This document shows positions 16,504 through 23,936 of a DNA stretch of 64,000 nucleotides, piece by piece (the stretch's first letter is position 1; each line of letters starts with the position of its first letter). The notes beneath the pieces are model-generated. The model was not told where the DNA came from and made no database searches. It saw only the letters and a list, made by a program, of their open reading frames with translations. The translations under genes and the position numbers were made by a program. This DNA comes from Clostridia bacterium (GTDB lineage: Bacteria > Bacillota > Clostridia > TANB77 > CAG-508). Location: NCBI GenBank assembly GCA_017430135.1, contig JAFRNM010000021.1:1-64000 (forward strand), written 5' to 3'.

Positions 16504-16699
16504 TTCTAAATTTATTAGACAATCTTAAATGCTGTATTGTCAAGTTTTTCGCGTAATAAACTTAATATTATTATATGTTTTTTATATGTAAAATTCCAAT
16601 GAATCCAAATTATTTTCCCAAGCTATTTCTAATTACATTCTAATTTAGACAATACCATATTGTCATTCAAAACCTTACTATTCCTCACTACCTTCTAAT

Positions 16700-17075
16700 T
16701 CACCCGCAACCTTCAGGAATATTGTGAAGTGTTACTGCAAAAAATAACATTGATTTCTTTTTGCATGAATTTTGAATATTTTCTTCCTTTTGTTTTTTTA
16801 TTTTGGTTGTAATGTGGTCTATCCAAAGCAAAAATAATATTCCTATAATAAAACCAACACTTGCTGGTATCCATGCTATCACGCCTTGTTCTTCTGCCAT
16901 TTCTATTGATGGCATTAATAATGACCATACTGAAGCAGCTATCATAACACCTGAGGCAAATCCTAATAAAAATTTTTCTATTTTTCTATTAATTTCATTT
17001 TTCATTAGGAAAACCATAGCTGAACCTATGGTTGTTCCTAAAAGTGGAATTAATATTCCGTATTGTTAAATCCAT
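16700..17075 (-). CDS. ZIP-family metal transporter, N-terminal half, with a CGG +1 shift at codon 6
   Basis: Helices I-III of a ZIP transporter up to HNIPEG, where the inserted element begins and adds CG-stop. The conserved start cannot be read in one frame: ATG at 17075 gives M-D-L-T-I and then CGG (17058-17060). Skipping the C reads GGA and opens GILIPLLGTTIGSAMVF, the normal ZIP N-terminus. Without the shift the frame ends quickly. The gene begins 10 bp after the cotJC stop, so both are probably co-transcribed. The C-terminal half is at 9041-9451. Confidence 0.8.
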
Positions 17076-17084
17076 TACCTATAC

Positions 17085-17675
17085 TTATTGCATCCCATTT
17101 GTATAGAATTTCTTTTGGGCTAGTTTATCTTGAACTCCACGAAGCGCCTCTCCAAATCTTTGGAAGTGAACTACCTCTCTTTGTCTTAAATAGCGAAGCG
17201 GATCTATAACATCTGGGTTATCTTTACATAAATCAATTAATTTTTCATAGGTTGCACGAGCTTTTTGTTCGGCAGCCAAATCTTCTTGAAGGTTTGCAAT
17301 AGGATCACCTTTTGCAGCTATATATGCAGCTGTAAATGGAACGCCTGCTGCAGATACTGGGTATACATCTACACCATGGTCTGTATAATATGGTGCTAAA
17401 CCTGCTTTTTCTATTTCTTCAATTGAAGCATTTTTGGTTAATTGATGAACTATTGTGCCTACCATCTCGAGATGTGCTAACTCCTCGGTGCCTATATCAT
17501 TTAACACGGCTTTAGAAACTTGGTCTGGCATACCAAATCTTTGAGATAAATATCTTAAAGAAGCGGCAAGTTCTCCATCTGGTCCACCATATTGAGAAAT
17601 TATTACTTTTGCAAGTTTTGGGTCTGTACATTTAATATTGATTGGGTATTGTAGCATTTTATTATAAGTCCACAT
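17085..17675 (-). CDS. cotJC: Spore coat protein CotJC (manganese-catalase family)
   Basis: About 196 residues starting MWTYNKMLQYPINIK, the usual CotJC start; GGGGG lies a few bases upstream, and the longer frame to 17702 adds no homologous residues. Di-manganese ligands of the catalase fold are visible: GGPDGELAAS, EELAHLEM, AAEQKARATYE and REVVHFQRF. It belongs to the inner spore coat made in the mother cell. Its usual partners cotJA and cotJB are 21 kb away (38358-39121), which is unusual because the three normally form one operon. Confidence 0.95.
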   Translation of the reverse strand: MWTYNKMLQYPINIKCTDPKLAKVIISQYGGPDGELAASLRYLSQRFGMPDQVSKAVLNDIGTEELAHLEMVGTIVHQLTKNASIEEIEKAGLAPYYTDHGVDVYPVSAAGVPFTAAYIAAKGDPIANLQEDLAAEQKARATYEKLIDLCKDNPDVIDPLRYLRQREVVHFQRFGEALRGVQDKLAQKKFYTNGMQ

Positions 17676-17800
17676 TAAAAATTCCCCCTTTCCCATGGCC
17701 ACCCATGGTTTGTTTTGGGAGAATTATAACTTGAATATATGTTTTATTTTTATCATTTATTTTCATTAATAATTATATAACTTCTACATTTTATATAATA

Positions 17801-17821
17801 AAAAGCCCCCCGAAGGAGACT
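17801..17821 (-). terminator. Intrinsic terminator with UUCG tetraloop
   Basis: On the minus strand AGTCTCC-TTCG-GGGGGCT followed by T-run; stem includes two G-U pairs. It ends the two-gene cassette at 17.86-18.9 kb. GC-rich stems with UUCG loops are not seen elsewhere in this window. Confidence 0.75.
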
Positions 17822-17863
17822 CTTTTGGGCCAGAGGCCAGAGTGGTTTCAGATAACTCGAGCC

Positions 17864-18619
17864 TTACGACTCGGGCCACCATTCGCGTTTATCGAGTATT
17901 TCAGTAATTACATTACTGTTTTCCTCGAAAAATTCCTTCCACTCATTAACGTCTGTAAGCGTATGCTTGTAGTGGCTTTTGCTCTTGCGGAGCTTATGCC
18001 AGCTATCTTCAAGCTCATCTTTCAGACTTCGAGCTTGTGCTCGTAAGGTTCTTGGTGTACCAGTTGACTCTATAAGTATCGTAAATAAATCACGAACTTC
18101 CTCGAAGGATAGTATAGATCCATCAGTACTTTCTGTTAAAAGTACCTCCGGCTCAGCCGAAACTCTTTTGAGTTGCATTGCAATCTCATTAAAGTATGGC
18201 GTGAGCTTTTTGAGGCTCTTATGTTCAGCTTTTATAAGGTTTGACATGATGAAACATCTCACCTCATTCATTAAGCTGCCCATCTCTTCCAGCTTCAAGT
18301 CAACCTCACCCTTAGAAACTTCCAGTTCATCTGCTAACTGCCTTTGGCGAGTCAGCATTATTACCCGAAGTTTTTCTCTTGATAATGCAAGAGTGCTCAT
18401 TTGGAAAGCACCAAGCATTTCATCAAGATTGGTGAGGAAGTCTGCCGTGTCCATTTGCTTGAGGTTCTCCCAGAGTTCAATATCGCTAGTTGCCGAACGT
18501 CTGAGTTTCCTCTTCGTTGTTCGCTTTTTGACTAATTTGCGAACAACTAATATTCCTGCAGTTGCAACGCAGGTTGTCACACCAACGAGACAGAACTTTG
18601 TCTCGTAATCTAAATCCAT
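17864..18619 (-). CDS. Membrane-anchored helical protein of foreign composition
   Basis: 251 residues: one N-terminal membrane segment (CLVGVTTCVATAGILVV), then a basic stop-transfer KKRTTKRKLRR and a long, mostly helical cytoplasmic part without recognisable domain. AAGGAGGG precedes the ATG. Codons are much richer in G/C than the rest of the window, including one in-frame CGG (ctt-cgg-gta) that must be read as Arg for the frame to continue. It pairs with 18647-18895 and a UUCG terminator. Probably recently acquired (phage, plasmid or other genome); a misjoined contig is possible. Confidence 0.6.
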   Translation of the reverse strand: MDLDYETKFCLVGVTTCVATAGILVVRKLVKKRTTKRKLRRSATSDIELWENLKQMDTADFLTNLDEMLGAFQMSTLALSREKLRVIMLTRQRQLADELEVSKGEVDLKLEEMGSLMNEVRCFIMSNLIKAEHKSLKKLTPYFNEIAMQLKRVSAEPEVLLTESTDGSILSFEEVRDLFTILIESTGTPRTLRAQARSLKDELEDSWHKLRKSKSHYKHTLTDVNEWKEFFEENSNVITEILDKREWWPES

Positions 18620-18646
18620 GGGAAGTAATCCCTCCTTTTAAAAATT

Positions 18647-18895
18647 TTATGAAAAAAAATTTCTAAACCAAGGAACACTTACCGAATGGATCCAGTCGAC
18701 AATGAGCTTTGCGATGCTGCATAATATTATATTGCCATAAAACTTCCGTCTCCTTTGTTCATAGTACCCTCTGACCAGGTATTTTGGCATATTCTGTTCA
18801 GTTACCCTAACTACAGGGGTTATTCTTTCTTTTCTAAACAAGAATATACGACGATTCCATCCTATGATACTTAGAAAAGTCATTCTTAAGCACAC
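18647..18895 (-). CDS. Small basic protein in the less AT-rich cassette
   Basis: 82 residues from a GTG start seven bases after GAGAGGAGGTG, a very strong ribosome site. Sequence is basic (RRIFLFRKER, EQRRRKFYG) with a hydrophobic stretch near residue 55 (NIILCSIAKLIVDWI). It contains an in-frame CGG (agg-aga-cgg-aag), the second of the only two ordinary CGG codons found in the window. Unknown function; gene order and composition tie it to the 251-residue protein. Confidence 0.5.
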   Translation of the reverse strand: MCLRMTFLSIIGWNRRIFLFRKERITPVVRVTEQNMPKYLVRGYYEQRRRKFYGNIILCSIAKLIVDWIHSVSVPWFRNFFS

Positions 18896-19074
18896 GGATT
18901 TTCACCTCCTCTCATTGAAAATTTCCTAGAGAAGAGGACCGATTTTGGTACTCTTCTTTATGGATGCGTACCAAAACTTAGTTTAATTTTACCACCGCCT
19001 TTGTTGCAGCATATAGTTAATTATAGCACGCTTTTAGGATTATGTCAATGAAGCATTTTCCTTACAATTTACTC

Positions 19075-19103
19075 TTGAAATTACTAATAGAATTTGATAT
19101 AAT
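19075..19103 (+). promoter_or_regulatory. Promoter of the zincin gene
   Basis: TTGAAA (19075-19080), 17-base spacer, TATAAT (19098-19103), then AAGGAGA before the ATG at 19133. Confidence 0.75.
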
Positions 19104-19132
19104 ATTTACATATCGTAAAAAAAGGAGAAAAT

Positions 19133-20632
19133 ATGGATATAAATAGCATTTCAAATAAAAATAAAGAAAATGTGGATTTAATTAGCATTTCAAATAAATA
19201 TAAAAATAATCTTGAAAAATTTTTTAAAAATGAAGATGTAATTGAAATAATCTATAGAAAACAATATGGAGATACATATTATGAAATGCATAAAGATGAA
19301 TGTAAAAAAAATTTCGAGGAAATAATGAAAAATACAGTATTTATTCCATATATAACTATGGAACATCTAGAAGAATTCTTGTTTTCTATTCGTTTAACTC
19401 AAGGAGATCAGTATTTAGTAGATAATTATAGTGACGAACTTAAACTATTAAAAAAATTACAAAATGAAAAGAAAACAATTATAAAAAATTACTCTTCATT
19501 CATGTTAGATGAATTAAAACAATATTGTCCCGATTTAGATAAAAATGAATATAACAAGATATTGAAGAATTTTCCAAACACCAGCTTTGAAGATATTCAA
19601 AGTTTATTTTCAGAAAATAAACCTGGATTTTTTCAAAAACTTAAAAGAAAAAAAATAGAAAAATGTATTGAAAAATATAAAAAACTTGTAGATGATAAAA
19701 TCACAGCTGAAACTAGTTCATATTATAAACATATTTCTGACATTCCATATGAAAAATATTATACTAACATATTAGAAGAAATTCAGGAAGGTGATACAGG
19801 CATTATACCCGGAATAGGAAGAAAATCTGATAGAAATATGAGGTACATTTTTCTGCCTGTACTTACATACAAAAATAAAGAGCAATATTTGATATTTGCA
19901 GTTCACGAAGTGATGCATATTTCCAAAGAAAAAATTCATAAAAGAAAATATAAAACTGGCATTTTAGAATCAACTATGTCTTTAAATCCTAGTAAAGCTA
20001 TCTTTTATTTGAATGCTTCACCTTCAGATAATGCTTTTGAAGAAATTACTCACGATTGGCAAGCTCGTGAAGCAGCGTTAGAACTACAAAAAAATCAAGA
20101 TTTGTTAGATTTATTTCAAATGCCTTACAATGTTGATGAAAGCAATAGTCCTTTGGGGCATTACGAGTCATTTGATCTTTACACTGAGCCTTTTATGGAG
20201 CAATTTGGTAATGATGTTCAGAAAGTTAATAATGGTAAACTATCAGTAAAAAAATTTAAGAAAAATTTAGGAAAATCAAACTATGACATATTTTCTAATG
20301 AAGCATACACCTCTATAAATAATTCGGAAGCAAATCCGTCTGCTTCTTATATACGATCAAAAAAATATTCTAGTTTAGTTGCTGAATCTGCTCTAATGAA
20401 TATGATAGAGTATTCTAACATTGCACAAGAAAAGGCAGCCATAGCACAAGAAAAGGCAGCCATAGCACAAGCAAATTCAGAAAAACGAGCAGCTATTTTA
20501 GAAAAACTTCTTCGAGGTATCAAGAATTTAAATCTTCCTGATAAAATGAAAGAAATGGGTGAATATTTGGAAAAGGAAACTAAAAATCAACGTGTTTCAT
20601 CTCAAAACATTCATTATCCAGAAACTAGATAA
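19133..20632 (+). CDS. Large protein with HExxH zincin motif
   Basis: 499 residues, no signal peptide. After a charged helical N-terminal half, LIFAVHEVMHISKE near residue 261 gives an HExxH motif, and EEITHDWQAREAALEL 45-50 residues later could give the third ligand. The last ~100 residues form a helical tail with a short exact repeat (AQEKAAI twice). Family unknown. It is one of the few + strand genes here and is followed by a 43-residue ORF under the same promoter. It might be an effector or antitoxin-type peptidase; that is only context. Confidence 0.6.
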   Translation: MDINSISNKNKENVDLISISNKYKNNLEKFFKNEDVIEIIYRKQYGDTYYEMHKDECKKNFEEIMKNTVFIPYITMEHLEEFLFSIRLTQGDQYLVDNYSDELKLLKKLQNEKKTIIKNYSSFMLDELKQYCPDLDKNEYNKILKNFPNTSFEDIQSLFSENKPGFFQKLKRKKIEKCIEKYKKLVDDKITAETSSYYKHISDIPYEKYYTNILEEIQEGDTGIIPGIGRKSDRNMRYIFLPVLTYKNKEQYLIFAVHEVMHISKEKIHKRKYKTGILESTMSLNPSKAIFYLNASPSDNAFEEITHDWQAREAALELQKNQDLLDLFQMPYNVDESNSPLGHYESFDLYTEPFMEQFGNDVQKVNNGKLSVKKFKKNLGKSNYDIFSNEAYTSINNSEANPSASYIRSKKYSSLVAESALMNMIEYSNIAQEKAAIAQEKAAIAQANSEKRAAILEKLLRGIKNLNLPDKMKEMGEYLEKETKNQRVSSQNIHYPETR

Positions 20633-20654
20633 TAACATAGTAAGGGAGAAAAAA

Positions 20655-20786
20655 ATGGAAAAAGATTATTCTCAAGAAGCATTATCAATTATAGCATATC
20701 TTAATCTAAAATATTGGTGTGAAACAAATGAAGAAAAAAGATATTACAGAGATATGTATTTAAACAAAGATAACAATAAATTTTAA
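20655..20786 (+). CDS. 43-residue protein downstream of the zincin gene
   Basis: MEKDYSQEALSIIAYLNLKY... with a GGGAG site; 22 bases after the zincin stop and before a strong terminator whose stem contains its stop codon. Two-gene operon. Function unknown; a small partner or inhibitor of the peptidase is conceivable. Confidence 0.55.
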   Translation: MEKDYSQEALSIIAYLNLKYWCETNEEKRYYRDMYLNKDNNKF

Positions 20787-20799
20787 ATTTATTGTTATC
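20769..20799 (+). terminator. Intrinsic terminator
   Basis: GATAACAATAAATT/AATTTATTGTTATC hairpin followed by TTTTTATC; it overlaps the 3' end of the 43-codon ORF. Confidence 0.8.
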
Positions 20800-20838
20800 T
20801 TTTTATCATCTATTATTATTTTTATCTTAACTTAAATA

Positions 20839-22413
20839 TTATAACTCACATTTATAATTTATTTTTATATCTCTATCATCTATTATTATTCTATCTATCA
20901 GTTTAAAAACTAAGCTTATATTATCTTCTGAAATTGTATTAAAGCTTATTAATTCTTTCATTAATATTTTTATTGTATTATTATCTAAAATCTGTTTATC
21001 TTCATTATTTTGTTTTTTTTCCACTTCTTTTATTTTCTTATCTATTTCTTTTTTCTCATTTTCAAATGCTTTAATTAGCATTTCAAATGTTTCTATTGAA
21101 ATTCTTCCAGATATTTTATCTTCATATAAATTTACTATTTTCTTATTTTGCTCTTCTTTTTGCTTTTTTAAACTATCTAGTGTTTTTTTATTATCTTGTT
21201 TTTTAGGCTGTATTTTACTTAAATCTAGGCTCTTAAAATCTAAGTATTGCTCTATATTTTCTTTTAATGATTTTGTTACTTTTTCTATTAGTTCCGCTTC
21301 TTTTAAATGAATATTACTGCAAAACTTATTTCCATATTTTTTATAGCTACTACAAACACATCTTAAAAACTTCCCATGATTTAGGTTATATGTAATCTTA
21401 CTTCCACATTTACAATAAACTAATCCTGTTAGCAGATGGCGTTTTCTATTTGAATAATTCCATTCGTTTGACTGCTTATCAAGCATTTCTTGTACAGTAT
21501 TGAATGTTTTTCTATCTATTATTGCTTCATGATTATTTTGTATAATTATTTGCTGCTTTTGAGGAACTTTCATTGTTTTCTTAACTTTGTAATTTACTTT
21601 ATTGTATTTTAGCTGAACTAAATCTCCTGTATATATTCTATCTCGTAGAATTTTGTTTATAATTGTTGTGTTCCATTTATATGTACAGCTTTTATTGGGG
21701 TTAAAGTAGTTTGAAGTTTCTTTTTTATAACGAAGCGGAGTTATTATTTGTTTATCATTTAAAATTTTAGCAATTTGTGTTTTGTTTTTGCCAGACTTGT
21801 ATAAATCAAATATTAGAACAATATTATCTGCAACATTTTCATCTATCAATATTTTATTTTTATCTGATAAGTCTTTTTTATATCCATAAGGCAGAAATGC
21901 TTTTATGCACTCCCCTTCCTTTGCTTTTGTATATATGGAAGTTCTAACTTTATTTGATATGTCTTTTGCATACATATCATTCATTACAGATTTAAAAGGC
22001 GTCATGTCATTATTAGAGTTTTTGTTATCAAAAGTATCTATATTATCATTTACAGCAATGTATCTTATGTTTTTTGAAGGAAAGATTTTTTCTATATAAT
22101 TTCCAGTTTCTATGTAATCTCTACCAAGTCTTGATAAGTCTTTTGTAATTACAAGATTTACTAAACCTTTTTCAATGTCTTCCAACATTTGCTTAAAACC
22201 TGGTCGTTCAAAATTTGTTCCAGTAAATCCATCATCTTTATAAATATCAACTAAAGCCCAACCATTTTGCTTGACAATAGGTTTTAAATATTTAATTTGA
22301 TTTTCAATGCTCTCAGATTGTCCATCTTTCTCATCTTCCCTTGATAATCTTACATAAATTGCAGCTTTGAAAATAGTATCATTTAAAATGTTATAATTAT
22401 ATAACTCTTGCAT
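20839..22413 (-). CDS. TndX/TnpX-type large serine recombinase (second)
   Basis: 524 residues with the same domain order as the recombinase at 9461-11023: resolvase domain FKAAIYVRLSREDEKDGQSE, KDDGFTGTNFERPGF and VITKDLSRLGRDYIETGNY; recombinase domain (LPYGYKKD, DRIYTGDLVQ); CKCGSKITYN...C zinc ribbon; and a Lys/Glu coiled coil near 410-470. GGAGGG precedes the ATG. No interrupted gene is visible on either side, so its element boundaries are unknown. It may form a minimal ~2.1-kb unit (about 20820-22920) with the small ORF and hairpin element, or be a remnant. Confidence 0.92.
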   Translation of the reverse strand: MQELYNYNILNDTIFKAAIYVRLSREDEKDGQSESIENQIKYLKPIVKQNGWALVDIYKDDGFTGTNFERPGFKQMLEDIEKGLVNLVITKDLSRLGRDYIETGNYIEKIFPSKNIRYIAVNDNIDTFDNKNSNNDMTPFKSVMNDMYAKDISNKVRTSIYTKAKEGECIKAFLPYGYKKDLSDKNKILIDENVADNIVLIFDLYKSGKNKTQIAKILNDKQIITPLRYKKETSNYFNPNKSCTYKWNTTIINKILRDRIYTGDLVQLKYNKVNYKVKKTMKVPQKQQIIIQNNHEAIIDRKTFNTVQEMLDKQSNEWNYSNRKRHLLTGLVYCKCGSKITYNLNHGKFLRCVCSSYKKYGNKFCSNIHLKEAELIEKVTKSLKENIEQYLDFKSLDLSKIQPKKQDNKKTLDSLKKQKEEQNKKIVNLYEDKISGRISIETFEMLIKAFENEKKEIDKKIKEVEKKQNNEDKQILDNNTIKILMKELISFNTISEDNISLVFKLIDRIIIDDRDIKINYKCEL

Positions 22414-22444
22414 TTTCCCTCCAATCTATGAGTTATATAACTGC

Positions 22445-22582
22445 TTATCTATGTTCTAATTCTATTGCTTTTTCTTGCAAAATGCAATATAAAATGTTAC
22501 TATTTTCATCTATCCAATCTTGAACAATTTCTTGTAATTTCTTCCCATCTTTCAAAAATTCTATTTCAACTCTACCTTCCAC
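22445..22582 (-). CDS. Small protein upstream of the second serine recombinase
   Basis: 45 residues from a GTG (VEGRVEIEFLKDGKKLQEIV...IELEHR); an in-frame GTG at 22591 is the alternative start, with AAAGGGA nearby. It mirrors the 38-residue ORF before the first recombinase in place, size and charge, though not in sequence. Confidence 0.45.
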   Translation of the reverse strand: MEGRVEIEFLKDGKKLQEIVQDWIDENSNILYCILQEKAIELEHR

Positions 22583-22663
22583 AATGCACACATCCCTTTC
22601 TAAAAAGGCACAAACCAGTTATTTTTCAAACTTAATTCCACCTCTTTTAAATATATTAAAAAA

Positions 22664-22750
22664 GGTAGAAAAAATTCGCTTTAGAATCTCTTCTACCCTG
22701 CTTATAATTTAATATATTTTTAATTAAAAGTAAATGTCATATTTTGCACA
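22664..22750. repeat. Hairpin repeat shared with 36490-36576
   Basis: On the minus strand the sequence folds into a 14-bp stem (GGTAGAAGAGATTC/GAATTTTTTCTACC, two G-U pairs). On the plus strand, about 30 bases after the hairpin comes AAAAGTAAATGTCATATTTT. A diverged copy with the same order lies just after the tyrosine recombinase gene. Two copies, each beside a site-specific recombinase. Confidence 0.65.
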
Positions 22751-22771
22751 GATTTTGTAAAATTATTAAAA

Positions 22772-22891
22772 ATTCACTAAGTGAATACGAGATGTTAAAA
22801 TACTGCATATTTTAACCTTAAAATGCTACTAAAAGTCTTGCCTTTTATGTGTTTCTACATAGCGTGTCGCTATGTTTATCCTGCCAATTAC
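22772..22891 (-). other. Conserved multi-hairpin element, copy 2
   Basis: Minus-strand reading: GTTCA...ATTGGCAGGATA, hairpin ACATAGCG/CGCTATGT (22857-22875), then AGAAACACATA, hairpin AAAAG-GCAAGA-CTTTT, then GTTAAAATA/TATTTTAAC (22794-22816) and ATTCACT/AGTGAAT (22772-22786). Order and single-stranded linkers match copy 1 at 16050-16240, while stem sequences differ but still pair. The element lies about 350 bases upstream of the second serine recombinase. Confidence 0.6.
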
Positions 22892-22961
22892 TCTCACTGA
22901 ACTCACTTTTAGGTATTTTTGATTTTATTTAGCATATTTATTTTTTATAAATACTTCAAAA

Positions 22962-23936
22962 TCACTTATATAAATCTATATTATCTTTATACCAATTAAC
23001 AAAATTTTGTATCCCTTGTTCAAATGATGTTTTGGGTTCATAACCTATTAACTTTTTTGCTTTTGTTATATCTGCAAAAGTCATCTCCACGTCTCCTTGT
23101 TGCATTGGCAATTGTTTTATTTTTGGCACTACATTTAAAACTTTTGCAATTGTATTTATCATTTCTTTTAATGATATAGGTCTTGAATTACCTAGATTAA
23201 TTATTTCATACACATTTTTATTTAAAATAATATAGTTACAAGATTTTATAATTCCATCTACGATATCATCTATATAAGTATAATCGCGTGCTGTTGCTCC
23301 ATCTCCATACATTGATATTTCTTCATTATTTAGCATTAATCTTGTAAATTTACTAATTGCCAAATCCGGTCTTTGTCTTTTTCCATATACAGTAAAAAAT
23401 CTAAGCATTATTACATTAAAATCATATAATTTATGATAAACATGTGTCATTACTTCATTTGCTTTTTTAGTTGCTGCATAAGGACTAATTGCATAATCAA
23501 CAATCATATCTTCTCTAAATGGTGTTTCTTTACAATTTCCATAAACACTACTAGAAGATGCCATAATAAGATTTTTTACATTATAATTTTTCATTTTTTC
23601 TAATAGATTCTGCGTTCCCATGCAATTCACTTCTTGATATAAAATAGGATTTTCGATTGATGGTCTTACTCCTGCCATCCCTGCCAAATGTATAACTATA
23701 TCTATTTTGTTTTCTTCAAATATTTTTGGAATCGCTTTTCTATCTCTTATATCATCTCTATATAGTTTAAAATTTTGATTATTTATAAAATCTTTTATAT
23801 TTTCTTCCTTAATTTGGGGAGTATAAAAATCACAAAAATTATCTATTACAATTACTCTATTTTCATTTTCTAATAATTTTTCCACTAGATTAGAGCCAAT
23901 AAAACCAGCTCCACCTGTAACCAAAAATGTTGTCAT
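22962..23936 (-). CDS. NAD-dependent sugar-nucleotide epimerase (UDP-glucuronate 4-epimerase-like)
   Basis: 324 residues, extended SDR. NAD site LVTGGAGFIGSNLVE at the N-terminus, SSSSVYGN and the catalytic YAATKKANE (Tyr-x-x-x-Lys) near residue 150, and YGDGATARDYTYIDDIV near 215. The pattern fits UDP-glucuronate/UDP-galacturonate 4-epimerases of capsule loci, so it probably makes a uronic acid donor. It overlaps the flippase gene by 4 bp at its start and is the last gene of the leftward polysaccharide operon. Confidence 0.85.
   Translation of the reverse strand: MTTFLVTGGAGFIGSNLVEKLLENENRVIVIDNFCDFYTPQIKEENIKDFINNQNFKLYRDDIRDRKAIPKIFEENKIDIVIHLAGMAGVRPSIENPILYQEVNCMGTQNLLEKMKNYNVKNLIMASSSSVYGNCKETPFREDMIVDYAISPYAATKKANEVMTHVYHKLYDFNVIMLRFFTVYGKRQRPDLAISKFTRLMLNNEEISMYGDGATARDYTYIDDIVDGIIKSCNYIILNKNVYEIINLGNSRPISLKEMINTIAKVLNVVPKIKQLPMQQGDVEMTFADITKAKKLIGYEPKTSFEQGIQNFVNWYKDNIDLYK

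Larger units (their letters stand above)
9452..16709. mobile_element. Serine-recombinase element inserted in the ZIP transporter gene
   Basis: About 7.26 kb bounded by the 5-bp direct repeat CCTTC (GAAGG on the gene strand), whose GA fits the dinucleotide crossover known for TndX/TnpX-type recombinases. The recombinase gene ends 10 bp from the left junction. Cargo consists of small acidic immunity-type genes. The right end holds a hairpin cluster, two terminators, a 50-bp tandem repeat and two GACAAT/ATTGTC dyads (16518-16541, 16648-16664). No conjugation or replication genes are visible, so it is either mobilised in trans, an excision-only intervening element, or decayed. Confidence 0.85.

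Noticed and set aside
17979..18608. 209-codon + strand open frame in the less AT-rich cassette
   Set aside because: The minus-strand gene has the ribosome site, a membrane segment followed by basic residues, and a matching terminator; the + frame is Ser/Arg-rich shadow.
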